DNA of 64,000 nucleotides from Paenibacillus sp. GSMTC-2017. GTDB lineage: Bacteria; Bacillota; Bacilli; Paenibacillales; Paenibacillaceae. The translations under genes were made by a program, and so were the position numbers. Below, one piece after another: positions 16,017 to 25,716 of this stretch. Numbering within the stretch: the stretch's first letter is position 1; each line of letters opens with the position of its first letter. Location of the stretch: the NCBI RefSeq assembly GCF_016019935.1, contig NZ_JAECMT010000001.1, positions 372,022-436,021 on the forward strand, written 5' to 3'. Below the pieces are notes generated by a model. The model was not told the DNA's origin. It saw only the letters and a list, made by a program, of their open reading frames with translations, and did not search any database.

Positions 16017-16643
16017 TTAGTGCTTCATCCCCAAAATATATCGAAGTTTGTACGTTTTGATAGTATCATTTGCGTATTCAAAGTTTTCTTCTAATGAACC
16101 TGTTTCAATAATTTTTGATTCCTTAAAGCGATTTCTAAGATCATCTTCGCTAAAAAAATGTGCTATCTTGCCGCGCTTATATTCAAATGTATTGTACTCT
16201 ACTTCTTTTCCTATCCCATAAGCAGCATCCTCGTCTGAGAAACAAGTAAAGTAATACACACCTTTCTGAGCTAACTGCTCCAAACACTTATTCACTAGCT
16301 TCGCTCTATCACTTTCAGTGAATAAATGTATAAGGCCATAACAAAAAATGGCATCGTATTTCTTATTTGTATCAGGTAAATCAAAAATAGATTGTTCAAT
16401 AAAATTACTTTTGCTATCCCAAAGACGAGCTAGAGTAATCGCTTCAGATGATAATTCAATTGCATCTACTTGAAATGTATCTGAGAGCAATTTTGTATTT
16501 CTACCATAACCTGCTCCTGGAACAAGAACTGTCCTAACATCATTTTCCAAAAATATTTCCTTTGCAGCATACACAGTTTCGCTTGGTCGTTCTCCCCAGA
16601 TGAGCCCTTCACTTATAAATCTATTATCCCAGTACTCCTTCAT
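16017..16643 (-). CDS. Class I SAM-dependent methyltransferase
   Basis: The product (208 residues) has a Rossmann methyltransferase fold: motif I VLVPGAGYGRNTKLL (about residues 38-52), an acidic residue ending strand 2 (VDAIELS), and a motif IV region YDAIFCYGLIHLF. The N-terminal YWDNRFISEGLIWGERPS resembles the TehB/thiopurine methyltransferase-like group. The likely targets are small molecules rather than nucleic acid, but the substrate is unknown. It begins an apparent transcript with the phosphoesterase and the 185-residue gene. Confidence 0.82.
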   Translation of the reverse strand: MKEYWDNRFISEGLIWGERPSETVYAAKEIFLENDVRTVLVPGAGYGRNTKLLSDTFQVDAIELSSEAITLARLWDSKSNFIEQSIFDLPDTNKKYDAIFCYGLIHLFTESDRAKLVNKCLEQLAQKGVYYFTCFSDEDAAYGIGKEVEYNTFEYKRGKIAHFFSEDDLRNRFKESKIIETGSLEENFEYANDTIKTYKLRYILGMKH

Positions 16644-16772
16644 AGATTAACTTCGAATGCGCATTTAATATCCATAAGTTTTGGCGCTCCTGTCATCGTC
16701 ATGTTCAAACTTATAATTAAATTTATCTAGTAATATACCATATTTTATATATTCAACCCAACTTCAAGGATA

Positions 16773-16800
16773 CAAAAAAAGACCCCATAATGAGGTCTTC
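16773..16800 (-). terminator. Terminator after the 71-residue membrane protein
   Basis: The minus strand reads AAGACC, an 8-base loop, then GGGTCTTTTTTT, starting at the stop codon of the gene ending at 16801. Confidence 0.8.
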
Positions 16801-17016
16801 TTACGTAAAAAATATCGAACCAACAACAAATATTATAATAATTACAACTATTAAAATACCAATCCCTTTCCAACCTAAACCATCTGCTAAAGTACTAAGG
16901 CTTCCTGTTTCTGCCCTAGTAATGGCATCGTTTGCATTCCCAGTTGGATTTCCTCTCCATTCCTCTTGCCTCATTCTTTCTCTTGTACTTTCAGGAGTTT
17001 CTTTATTTTCATTCAC
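16801..17016 (-). CDS. Small membrane protein, DUF6366-like
   Basis: The product is 71 residues, GTG start with AGGAGG at ideal spacing. A charged N-terminus with TRERMRQEEWRGNPTGNAND is followed by AETGSLSTLADGLGWKGIGI and one C-terminal helix (about residues 50-69). That combination matches my recollection of the DUF6366 family; the family name is from memory and moderately sure. Function unknown. The N-terminus should be cytoplasmic. Confidence 0.7.
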   Translation of the reverse strand: MNENKETPESTRERMRQEEWRGNPTGNANDAITRAETGSLSTLADGLGWKGIGILIVVIIIIFVVGSIFFT

Positions 17017-17158
17017 ATTTAAACCTCCTAAGAGATCTATTTACAATAGATTCTTCCCAAGCTCTAGATACGATACGAAACAAGACATCAACGAACTTAT
17101 CTATGAAGAGAATTCGTGCTCTTCATGTTCACAGCAATCACAACCCGATTTGACCGTA

Positions 17159-17251
17159 CTACTTCTTACGTCTATTTTTAAAAACGACAATCAAACCTCC
17201 AATACAAATTCCAACTAATGCCCAACTTGTCATAAACAATAAAGATTTCAT
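17159..17251 (-). CDS. Very small single-helix membrane protein (30 residues)
   Basis: The ATG at 17249-17251 follows AGAGGGG by 8 bases. The product is one hydrophobic helix with a strongly basic end: MKSLLFMTSWALVGICIGG, IVVF, then KNRRKK. The architecture resembles short membrane peptides such as type I toxins or pump regulators, but no antisense RNA gene could be identified. It could also be chance, given its size. Confidence 0.45.
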   Translation of the reverse strand: MKSLLFMTSWALVGICIGGLIVVFKNRRKK

Positions 17252-17571
17252 GCTATTAACCCCTCTCTTGTTGTTATAATAATAATGTCACTTAACTTTC
17301 ATCCGCCAAAAGATCCTTTAAAAAGTGCTTAATTAATTATAACCTCATACACAAGTACATTAGCTGATAACTGGGTCAATTTTAGTAACAATTATAGCAA
17401 ATATCTAATATAACGAAGCACGTACAAACAATTAATGAAGTTAATAGAGCGAAAGCAGTCCACCCTCAGTTGAGGATGAACTGCTTTTTTCGTAAGCCGA
17501 TATTTTTAAAAAATGAAATACAAATATACAATTGCATATATCTATTATGTTTTATATAGCACTATCGACAG
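17252..17571. other. Gene-free stretch with one long hairpin
   Basis: This AT-rich interval between the 30-residue gene and the dNTPase gene holds the hairpin listed at 17452-17490 and otherwise nothing that looks coding on either strand. Confidence 0.5.
17452..17490. terminator. Long hairpin, terminator-like in the plus direction
   Basis: AAAGCAGT...ACTGCTTTTTT forms a nested stem of about 16 pairs with a few mismatches (CAGTCCACCCTCA with TGAGGATGAACTG). The T run lies on the plus side, but the only upstream genes read on the minus strand. In the minus direction it sits 82 bases past the dNTPase stop codon and ends GCTTTCGC, so it may terminate that transcript weakly. Confidence 0.55.
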
Positions 17572-18891
17572 TTAATCACGCTCATAGATAGAACCTGAAC
17601 GACTCGCGAACAACTCCGTATACATTTTCTCTGCATAGGAATCTGTCATCCCAGCAATATAATCCGCGACAAGACGCTCCCAAGGCCATTCAGCCCTTTG
17701 GCGCTCATATCTTACAACCCAGTTATGTGGTAAAATCAGTCGACCTGTCTCATAATGACTAAGACTATCCCAAAGCCGTTGCAACATATTTTCGCTCCGC
17801 TTTTGCAGACGCTGAACTCGGAAGTCTTTAATTAGAGTTACCCAAGCTAACTTCTTCAAAATTTCCATCGTACGCAGAAGCTCGAAATCTTCTGCACCGT
17901 CTTTTACAAAGGTTACACGTTTCCATCCCGTTCTTGGATCATCGATAATGCCCACTTGATTCGCAAATTTGCTCACCCATCTAGCTTTCATCTCACGCCT
18001 AGTACGGGAACTTTCTCTGCCGTATTGATGGTAAATTGACTTCCATTCCCTATAATAGTTGTCCAAAATTCGTTTGACCATTACGTTCAAATCCGTCTGT
18101 TCCCAGTGTACGGCTTCCATGCTTGCAGGGTCATTTATAATTTCTTGAACGACCCCATCAACAAGACGGTCATCCTCAAAAAAGTCTTCTGTAAGCTGTA
18201 TTTTGCCCGCGCGAATTCCATCTTCAATATCATGGGTAGAGTAGGCGATATCGTCACATAGATCCATCAATTGCGCTTCGAGTGTGCTACATCCTTTCGG
18301 CATACCCCATAAACCTCTTAAATAATCGATACCCTGCCATTCCATCGGATAAACACCCTTCATACGGCCGGGCTCTTCAAGACTAAATGGGTATTTATTA
18401 ACTGCGAGCAATACAGCAGCACTCAAATTTAGCCCTCTATCACTACCTGCTCGCTTCTCTAGAAACATCAATATCCGGAAATTTTGAGCATTTCCTTCAT
18501 AAGGCAAGCCATAACCCTTACGCAAAATCTCGTCAAGAACATGTTCACCTTTATGACCAAATGGAGGATGACCGAGGTCATGTGCCAAAGAAGCACATTC
18601 TACAACCTCAGGTACAATTTTTAATCCTGGGTGCTCGTTTGTCGCTAGAAATGGGTAGGTTTTGTTAAGCCTTCTCGCTACCTCTCGTGCAATTTGTGAA
18701 ACTTCTAGTGAGTGTGTTAACCGTGTGCGATAATAATCGCCTGAACCTGCGCCGAACACTTGCGATTTACCTTGCAATCTGCGGAATGCAGGTGATTGAA
18801 TGAGTCTAGCATAATCCTTTTCATATTCGTCTCTGTCTTCACTCGAATGTGTGTTGTCTGTACCATCAAGTCTAAGTTTACGAATGTTCAT
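17572..18891 (-). CDS. dgt: Deoxyguanosinetriphosphate triphosphohydrolase-like HD protein
   Basis: The protein (439 residues) belongs to the HD-domain dNTPases that convert dNTPs to deoxynucleosides and triphosphate. Seen: AFRRLQGKSQVF (about residues 36-47), RTRLTHSLEVSQIAR with the first histidine, AHDLGHPPFGHKGE with the HD pair, and a later D in DLCDDIAYSTHDIEDG. The start is the ATG at 18891 behind AGGTGA; a GTG three codons upstream lacks one. It follows adenosine deaminase by 33 bases, so the two nucleotide-turnover enzymes are likely co-transcribed. Substrate preference cannot be read from sequence. Confidence 0.9.
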   Translation of the reverse strand: MNIRKLRLDGTDNTHSSEDRDEYEKDYARLIQSPAFRRLQGKSQVFGAGSGDYYRTRLTHSLEVSQIAREVARRLNKTYPFLATNEHPGLKIVPEVVECASLAHDLGHPPFGHKGEHVLDEILRKGYGLPYEGNAQNFRILMFLEKRAGSDRGLNLSAAVLLAVNKYPFSLEEPGRMKGVYPMEWQGIDYLRGLWGMPKGCSTLEAQLMDLCDDIAYSTHDIEDGIRAGKIQLTEDFFEDDRLVDGVVQEIINDPASMEAVHWEQTDLNVMVKRILDNYYREWKSIYHQYGRESSRTRREMKARWVSKFANQVGIIDDPRTGWKRVTFVKDGAEDFELLRTMEILKKLAWVTLIKDFRVQRLQKRSENMLQRLWDSLSHYETGRLILPHNWVVRYERQRAEWPWERLVADYIAGMTDSYAEKMYTELFASRSGSIYERD

Positions 18892-18924
18892 TAGTTTCAC
18901 CTATTCCCATAATATTGCGCTAGA

Positions 18925-19983
18925 TCATGCAGTAGTAGAAGGTGCGTATGACTTCAACCACTGTGAAAGCTTAAGTTCCATCTCAGAACGAAGCTTATCC
19001 TTTTCTTCCCCTAGAAGGAATGCCGCATTTACGCCATTCATCACAAGCTTGCAAATCTCTTCATCCGTAAAATGTAGATGCTTCTGCAGCATTTCGTATT
19101 CCTTCGTAATTGTCGTGTCTGACACCGTCAAGTTATCCGTATTAACTGTTACTAAGAAACCTTTGTCGAAATAGTCTCTAAGCGGGTAATCTTCCCAGCT
19201 ATCTACTGCTTTCGTCTGTATATTACTAATTGGACATAGTTCGAGTGGAATGTGCTTGCTTTTAATCAATTCCATAACAGACGCATCTTCCCTCATCCGT
19301 ACGCCATGTCCGATTCTTGTTGCACCAAGCTTGTTTACTGCAATCTCCACACTCGGAGCGCCTAAAGCCTCACCTGCATGAATGGTAATTGGTAGACCTA
19401 GCTCAACAGCTCTTGAAAAAATATGTTCAAATTGTTCAGGAGGGAAAGCAGCCTCTGCTCCAGCTAAGTCAACTGCAACAACACCTTTACCTAAGAAACG
19501 ACCAGCTACTTCAATTGCTTCAGCGTTCATCTCTTCGGAATGTCCACGCAAACAAATAACAATAATGCGAGCTCGCACACCAAATGTCTCTTCCCCGCGT
19601 TGCAATCCATTTCGAACATGCTGAATAACTTCATCTAATGACAACCCATTGTTACGATGTAACTGTGGAGCGAAGCGAACTTCGATATACGTACAGTTTT
19701 GATCATTTGCTTGACTAACTAGCTCGTATGCAACTCGTTCAAGCGCAGTAGCTGTATGTAGGAACTCGCCTACAAAATGAAACTTGTCCAAATATTCGGC
19801 TAAACTCTTACATTCTCCTTTAACTTTCATGTATGGAGCCAGCTTTTCGGGCTCCCACACTGGTAATGTTGCACCACTTTCACGTGCTATATCAATTAAT
19901 GTCTCCGGCTTCACACTTCCGTCTAAATGTAGATGAAGGTCAACCTTCGGCAAAGCTTGAATACGATTTGTATTGATTTCCAT
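18925..19983 (-). CDS. add: Adenosine deaminase
   Basis: The enzyme (352 residues) deaminates adenosine and deoxyadenosine to inosine forms. The metal and catalytic motifs are present: KVDLHLHLDGS (residues 14-24), THAGEA written here as ITIHAGEALGAP (about 200), TRIGHGVRM (about 223), LELCPISN (about 255) and VTVNTDN with the final zinc aspartate (about 281). The length fits the family. AGGAGATGG precedes the ATG. Being upstream of dgt it suggests a purine salvage and dNTP control unit. Adenine deaminase is a less likely alternative. Confidence 0.93.
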   Translation of the reverse strand: MEINTNRIQALPKVDLHLHLDGSVKPETLIDIARESGATLPVWEPEKLAPYMKVKGECKSLAEYLDKFHFVGEFLHTATALERVAYELVSQANDQNCTYIEVRFAPQLHRNNGLSLDEVIQHVRNGLQRGEETFGVRARIIVICLRGHSEEMNAEAIEVAGRFLGKGVVAVDLAGAEAAFPPEQFEHIFSRAVELGLPITIHAGEALGAPSVEIAVNKLGATRIGHGVRMREDASVMELIKSKHIPLELCPISNIQTKAVDSWEDYPLRDYFDKGFLVTVNTDNLTVSDTTITKEYEMLQKHLHFTDEEICKLVMNGVNAAFLLGEEKDKLRSEMELKLSQWLKSYAPSTTA

Positions 19984-20186
19984 TTATTATCCATCTCCTA
20001 GTTCATGCTGTCCGCGCTTCTAAGTACGCTACGTTGCTTTGAGCAATCGCATTTTTTATTTTTATGGACTACTATATACCATATGAATCTTCAATGTAAA
20101 CAACTTTAATATGCCCGCAATATGAATTGCGATTACAATGGAAGTACCTTCCTGAAAATTTTATCTATTTGCCAAGTTCATACATG

Positions 20187-20229
20187 CAAAAAGCGGGATA
20201 AAGGCATCATTTGCCCTTTCCCGCTTTTC
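20187..20229 (-). terminator. Terminator of the rhodanese gene
   Basis: AAAAGCGGGAAAGGGCA pairs with TGCCTTTATCCCGCTTTTT on the minus strand, followed by TTTTTGC. It lies 14 bases past the stop codon at 20243. Confidence 0.85.
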
Positions 20230-20242
20230 ACTAATTAATCAT

Positions 20243-20554
20243 TTATTTACCTTCAACAACTTCGCCTGGCCATGCCAACATTCCACCAGTTACGTTAACA
20301 ACATCAAAGCCTTGTAAGCTCAAAAAGTCACATACTTTGCCGCTTCTTCCGCCGCTTCTACAAATGAACACGACTTCTCCTTCGACATCATGAACTTCAT
20401 GTGCACGAGCTTGAAATTCTGACAATGGAATGAAACGAGCTTGTTCGATATGACCATCTTCCCACTCGTCTTGCTCACGAACGTCAATCAAATTTAATTT
20501 AACACCTTGCTTAAGCTGATCGTGCAGCTCCGAGGCTGTCATTTCCCGATACAT
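20243..20554 (-). CDS. Single-domain rhodanese-like sulfurtransferase
   Basis: The product (103 residues) is one rhodanese domain: NLIDVREQDEWEDGHI (about residues 21-36), FIPLSEF and the active loop FICRSGGRSGKV with the catalytic cysteine at about residue 64, ending TGGMLAWPG. Such proteins transfer sulfane sulfur from persulfides; the partner is unknown. The start is the ATG at 20554, with AAAGGTG upstream; a TTG six codons earlier would overlap that site. It has its own terminator. Confidence 0.9.
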   Translation of the reverse strand: MYREMTASELHDQLKQGVKLNLIDVREQDEWEDGHIEQARFIPLSEFQARAHEVHDVEGEVVFICRSGGRSGKVCDFLSLQGFDVVNVTGGMLAWPGEVVEGK

Positions 20555-20635
20555 ATGTCCAACACCTTTCAAAAAAATTATAGCTGATAGAAAGCATTGT
20601 AACGTGTTGCAAGATGAAAGTCTATGTTAACTCCA

Positions 20636-23590
20636 TCATAACTTATTGTTTTTGTTTTTTGCAGCCAGCAATCGACTTACTGTCCTATCTGTAGGTGTTG
20701 AACTCTGAACTTCTGGCTTGGACTGAACATCATTCGCGCTCAATCTCTGATCCGCAGAGTTGTTCACATTTGAGGAAGTTGATAACAAATCACGTTCTTT
20801 GAACTTCCCGCTAGGTGGAATTGTTGCCACACTAGGTGGCGTTCCCATTTGTGACTTATCTCGCTGTTCGTTAGAAGAATCGTTACCATAAAAGCGGTTC
20901 CTCTCCTCCGCTCGTTTCTTCATTCTAGTTAATGCAGTTGTTGATTCAATATTTGGCGGAGCAATTCCCGTTTGACTACGTTGTAAACGACTAAATGGTG
21001 CTGTAATAACGGTAGAGATCCGATGCCACGGTAAAGACAGCCGCCTTAAAGCAATGTCCAAGAGCCAAAGGAGCAGAACAATGACTAATAGTTCCCGCGT
21101 CCAATCAAATGGAACTCGATTTTTCAAAGGCTCAAAGGAGTAACTTTTACCTGCATCTTCCCATCCAAGCTCTCTGCCATTTGTTGAAGAAGCTAGTCCT
21201 TTTAATAGTTCCGGACCTTCCTCATCCCCAATTCGGTACTCTGGGGAATATGGTATAACAAAACCTGCCGTCGTTCCACCATTTATACTAGTCGCATTAT
21301 TCGCATCGTTAGGCATACCAATTTGAGCTAAATAAGCTCCAGGCTTTACAACATCTAGCTGAGCTTCATAACGCCCCGGTGCAACAGGCATTAACCGCTT
21401 CAGCGGACTTAAACTATCTTCATTTTGTAGACCAGCCCAAAGTCCAGCCCCATTACCTGTAGCATAATCTTCACCAGTAGACTCAACGATGAGCTTACCA
21501 TCACCACCTTCTACTTCTGCTTTAATGCTATAGGGTGATCGATCGAACTCAGGGAATGTCCATTTCACCCATTCAGCAAATATTTTCGGAAATGATCCCC
21601 ATTTAACCCAGTCTGGTGACCATTTGCCCGTCAAATCACTCGTCCACGCAATGGACCGCCCCGATCCATATGTCCACCTAGCTAGTAGTGGATCACCATC
21701 TGGTGACCATAGTGCTACTTCGGCCATTTCCTTTGGAGTAGTAGCAATATAAGCTTGTAAATTTGGTGCCCCATCCTTCCAGAGCGAGCGCCAATCTGCC
21801 CCATCACCAATCGATGGTGTGATCGTCCCATCAACGATATAAGTTCGTGACATTAATACGGTCTCTCGGCTGAAAATGGCAGGTAAAGTACTCTGATCTT
21901 TTGTAAAATAAAACCGCCCTTTAGCTGCTTTCGCCAAACTCTCCAGCAACATTACATCCGAGCCCTCACCTACTGCAACAGTAGATAATGTCATCATATT
22001 TTCATTCATGGCATCCGTAATGATATCATAACTGAGGTTCGTCGCTGACTGGCCATCCGTTAACAAAATCATATGTTTGCGCTGAGCTTCCAGATTAAGC
22101 AATCCCTGATATCCGGCTTCCAAAGCTGTATAAATTTCAGTTCCACCTTGTGGTTGAATACTTTGAATTTTTTTCAATACTTCATCTCTTTTAGTAAGCT
22201 TTGTCGGCTCTACAACCCACCAAGGTGCAGAATCAAAGGCAACAACACCAACAGTATCTACATCTCGCAGTAGCTCTACCGTTCTCATCGCTGCTTCCTT
22301 TGCAAGCTCCAGCTTACCGTCTGACATACTCCCGGATCGATCGATTACGAGAACGAGTCCAAGAGAAGGAATTTGTTTTTTTCCTTGAAGATCCATATAG
22401 ACGGGAAGAGCACGTTCTATTGGTGTTTGAAAATATCCACCAAGTCCGAAGCTCTCTTCTCCTCCAACCATCATGAGGCCAACACCATAATCACCTACCG
22501 CTTTTGACAGCCACTCCATCGGCTTCTTAGCTATTCTCGTTGCAGAGACGTTATTAAGAATAATGCTGTCATAGGCTGCATATTCGGCAAGCTCTTGCGA
22601 AAGTTGTTCTGGTGCAATAGTCTGATGTGCGATGACTGAAGCAGTTAATGCTGCTTCTATATTTTCAGAAGAATCGGGTACACCTTCTACGATTAATACA
22701 GCTGGAGGGCCACTAACCCGACTGAATGCATAAGCTGAATTATTAGCTGTTTGTCCATCCCCGTTTGCAAAAATTTCTGCACGAAATCGATGAAAACCCG
22801 ATTCAAGTGCAACAGATTGAAGTGCAAATCTGTTTTCACCTTTTTCCAGTTGAACCTTTGACGTAGAGAGTTGCTTATTATCTTCGAATAATTGGAGCTC
22901 AGCTTCTCCTGTAAATGTGCTTTGAATTGTTAGTTCAAAGTTAAATGTTTCACCTTGCTTCAAAGTTAAAGGAACAAGAAGTTCATCAATTGCTGTATCC
23001 TGTTCAAGCTTCGTAGCCAAATTCACAACATCTACGGAAATTCCAGCATCTTGTAACAGTCTTGCTTGTCTACGCGCATCACCTGCATTTTCTGCCCCAT
23101 CGGATAGAAGTACTATGCGGCCTCCACCTTGCTCACGAAGCATAGCGCTACTCAGCTGAAGCCCTTTTGATAGATCAGTAAATGAATCGTTTAATGATGT
23201 TCTGAACGTATACTGCTCATTGCTGGCAAGTGACTCTTTCGTCAGTGGACGATCTACTACTGCATGAAGGCCAGTAGATACAATGGCTCCATAATCATCT
23301 TCTGACTTCTTCTCCCAAGCTTCAGCAATCCATTGCCCTACTCTTTCTTGCCCCTTCATACTTGCCGAACGATCAGCGAGAAACACAATATTACGTTGCT
23401 CTACTGTACGATAAGGATAAAGCTGCGCTGCAATAGCGATTAATAAAAAGGTTATTAACGCTCGAGTTGCAATAACTGCCCATTTCCTAGTGCCATTCAA
23501 ACGAGGTGTTCGTTTAATCATCCACCAAATATAAAGAGCCCATGGAAGTAAAAGAAGCAATACCCATGGTACTTCAGCTTGAATGCCCAC
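20636..23590 (-). CDS. Large membrane protein with two vWA domains and a GATase-like segment
   Basis: The protein (984 residues from GTG 23590) has two N-terminal helices, a vWA domain with a MIDAS motif DRSASM (about residue 73), a beta-sandwich linker, and a glutamine-amidotransferase-like stretch (AVLIVEGVPDSSENIEAAL to GLMMVGGEESFGLGGY, about 295-385). A second vWA domain follows with DRSGSMSDGK (about 415) and LLTDGQSATN. A helix near 855 and a 110-residue polar, basic tail end it. The GTG is chosen because GGGGGGTG lies just before it, inside the end of the preceding gene (17-base overlap). Such Bat/YfbK-like proteins work with MoxR ATPases. Confidence 0.85.
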   Translation of the reverse strand: MGIQAEVPWVLLLLLPWALYIWWMIKRTPRLNGTRKWAVIATRALITFLLIAIAAQLYPYRTVEQRNIVFLADRSASMKGQERVGQWIAEAWEKKSEDDYGAIVSTGLHAVVDRPLTKESLASNEQYTFRTSLNDSFTDLSKGLQLSSAMLREQGGGRIVLLSDGAENAGDARRQARLLQDAGISVDVVNLATKLEQDTAIDELLVPLTLKQGETFNFELTIQSTFTGEAELQLFEDNKQLSTSKVQLEKGENRFALQSVALESGFHRFRAEIFANGDGQTANNSAYAFSRVSGPPAVLIVEGVPDSSENIEAALTASVIAHQTIAPEQLSQELAEYAAYDSIILNNVSATRIAKKPMEWLSKAVGDYGVGLMMVGGEESFGLGGYFQTPIERALPVYMDLQGKKQIPSLGLVLVIDRSGSMSDGKLELAKEAAMRTVELLRDVDTVGVVAFDSAPWWVVEPTKLTKRDEVLKKIQSIQPQGGTEIYTALEAGYQGLLNLEAQRKHMILLTDGQSATNLSYDIITDAMNENMMTLSTVAVGEGSDVMLLESLAKAAKGRFYFTKDQSTLPAIFSRETVLMSRTYIVDGTITPSIGDGADWRSLWKDGAPNLQAYIATTPKEMAEVALWSPDGDPLLARWTYGSGRSIAWTSDLTGKWSPDWVKWGSFPKIFAEWVKWTFPEFDRSPYSIKAEVEGGDGKLIVESTGEDYATGNGAGLWAGLQNEDSLSPLKRLMPVAPGRYEAQLDVVKPGAYLAQIGMPNDANNATSINGGTTAGFVIPYSPEYRIGDEEGPELLKGLASSTNGRELGWEDAGKSYSFEPLKNRVPFDWTRELLVIVLLLWLLDIALRRLSLPWHRISTVITAPFSRLQRSQTGIAPPNIESTTALTRMKKRAEERNRFYGNDSSNEQRDKSQMGTPPSVATIPPSGKFKERDLLSTSSNVNNSADQRLSANDVQSKPEVQSSTPTDRTVSRLLAAKNKNNKL

Positions 23591-25586
23591 GACGATACAC
23601 CCCCCATTCAACTGACATAATAATGAGAATGAGAAGAGCTGCCCAAAGTTGTAAGGAATGATGAACGAGAGGTTTAGAAGATTTATTTGAACCTACATCT
23701 TCGGTTGTTATATTTCCATTATCAGTGGTCGAAGCAACTGAACTTAAACGCAATTGATCGTCCGAATCTAGTGCTGGCATTAACTCTACCGCATTCGCTG
23801 TTACAGAAAGATATCGACTAGAAAGTTGCTGTTTGTTCGCATCTCTTTCGATCAAGCGGTACAATCCAGGGATGGGCGGTACTTCATACAAATGATCACT
23901 ATTTTGTTCCAGTTGTTTATTCGTAGAAAGAAGATCATTTTCTTGTGATATCCCTGATCCTAACCATTCCACTTCTTCCCATTCCGCTGTAGCCGTCTCT
24001 GCTAATAATGGGATATCAATCCACTCTCCAGCTGTTGCTGTACCTAGTTGTTGCAAAGTGCTGCCATTCATCCATTCAGCCGCTTGAACAATTAGAACAG
24101 GGAACTCTGGTCTAAGCGGTAAATCCGTTTCCTGCAACTTAAATGTGAAGCGAAGCCGTGGATTTCCCCCAATCGTTCCGGCAAAGATTGCTGGTACTTC
24201 ACCGTAAGTAATGACTGCCTCCCCCCAGCTAGTCGCTTCTATTCCCGGAAGATGAAATCTTCCTATATGTGTATCTTGAAACGAGATGTATGAGGTAACA
24301 GGATGATCTTTAATTTCAATGTTAGAATGTGCTGGAACGGCCGAAGTCGTCGCCCCTTCCTCCGGATGATCGATGATCCATAGTGGCTTAGCTTCAAGCA
24401 ACTTAGTCCATTCCTTATCTGCCCATAAAGAATGGTTTACTCCATCTAACAAAATCCAATCGATATTTCCACCCCTCGGCGGAGCGCTTTCTGGGCTCAT
24501 TTTTACAGGCTGTATTCCTGCAAGTATAAGAGCTTTCTCTAAAAACATATTGCCGTCTGTTACGAGCAATACTTTTCGAGCCCGCTCTACAGTTGGAAAC
24601 TGATAAGCAACATTATCTGTTTGGATGCCATCTGAAGTAGGGAGCAACTGCGCTTTATAAAAATCAGCATAGGGTAATCCTGATGCTTGTACACTTTGCC
24701 ACTCGCCTGGAGCAGCTTTTACACTTAGCTCAGCTACCTTATTACTGCCCTTTTCACCCTCATTTGCATAAATTTCAACCGAATAATTTTGTTCTTTATT
24801 ACCATCATTACGAATCGTTACAATTGCTTGGTTTAGATCAGCATTTGCCCGATCAGATTTAATACCAAAACTTAAAATCGCTCCGTTATTAGTACTTTCA
24901 TCCTTGCCAAGTTTGACCATCTCAATTGGGCGATGCAATGTCAGTGCATTTGCTTCTTTCACATCGACCCACTTGCCATCTGTGAACAAGACAGTAGTAC
25001 CGTTCTTCGCATCACTATGATGAAGGGAGTCAGCTAATGACAGTGCAGCCGTATTATCGGCGTATCCGTAGTGAGGACTAAGCGCTTCAAGCTCCCTTTT
25101 CAAAAGAGTATGATCCTTAACTCTAGAAGCAATGGTCTCTGGCAACGCACCTGTAGTGATAATAGAAATAGGTCTATTCTTTGGCTGCTCTTCAATCCAG
25201 CTAATGGCAGATCGAATGGCAAGTTGAAAATTCGTTTCATCCTTATTCGCATCACCATCTTGGGCAGAAATCTGGGAAATAGCTGTCATACTGGCTGAAC
25301 GATCTACAACAAGTACGGCATGCCCAATTGAAGTCACATTTTTCGAAATGACAGGCTCCATCAACGCTATAACGATAATGAGTGCAGCAAGTAATTGCAG
25401 CAAAAGAAGCAAGCGGCTGCGCAGCTTTTGCCAGGGTCGATTAGCTTCTTGCTCTTTAAGTAGCTTTCGCCAAAGCATATGGCTTGCGACTTCCGTATTT
25501 TGATACGTTTTTTTCAAGATGTACATAAGTGCAATAGCCGGTAGCGCTACAGCGAACCAAGCGGATGCTATAGATAGAAACTGCAC
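23574..25586 (-). CDS. BatA-like membrane protein with vWA domain
   Basis: The protein (670 residues, GTG start after GGAGGGGG) begins with the BatA N-terminal helix and RRK-type pattern (ALPAIALMYILKK, HMLWRKLLKEQ), a second helix at about 57-80, then a vWA domain with DRSASMTAI (about residue 94), FTDGKWV and a CARDB-like beta domain (about 235-330). A degenerate GATase-like domain (KVLLVTDGNMFLEKAL) follows, and a C-terminal helix at about 640-660. It is the third gene of a MoxR-DUF58-vWA-vWA run and overlaps the next one. The role is presumably assembly or folding of envelope complexes with the MoxR ATPase. Confidence 0.85.
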   Translation of the reverse strand: MQFLSIASAWFAVALPAIALMYILKKTYQNTEVASHMLWRKLLKEQEANRPWQKLRSRLLLLLQLLAALIIVIALMEPVISKNVTSIGHAVLVVDRSASMTAISQISAQDGDANKDETNFQLAIRSAISWIEEQPKNRPISIITTGALPETIASRVKDHTLLKRELEALSPHYGYADNTAALSLADSLHHSDAKNGTTVLFTDGKWVDVKEANALTLHRPIEMVKLGKDESTNNGAILSFGIKSDRANADLNQAIVTIRNDGNKEQNYSVEIYANEGEKGSNKVAELSVKAAPGEWQSVQASGLPYADFYKAQLLPTSDGIQTDNVAYQFPTVERARKVLLVTDGNMFLEKALILAGIQPVKMSPESAPPRGGNIDWILLDGVNHSLWADKEWTKLLEAKPLWIIDHPEEGATTSAVPAHSNIEIKDHPVTSYISFQDTHIGRFHLPGIEATSWGEAVITYGEVPAIFAGTIGGNPRLRFTFKLQETDLPLRPEFPVLIVQAAEWMNGSTLQQLGTATAGEWIDIPLLAETATAEWEEVEWLGSGISQENDLLSTNKQLEQNSDHLYEVPPIPGLYRLIERDANKQQLSSRYLSVTANAVELMPALDSDDQLRLSSVASTTDNGNITTEDVGSNKSSKPLVHHSLQLWAALLILIIMSVEWGVYRRGHSS

Positions 25587-25716
25587 CCAACCCCCTCCTT
25601 CCTGCTTAATACGATGCTATTTCGCCAGTAACTTCCTGTAAATTATTTACTCATATCATTTATTTCCAATTATTCAATCGCTGTGATTCTATTAGATGAC
25701 TCGTAAAACTAAACGC

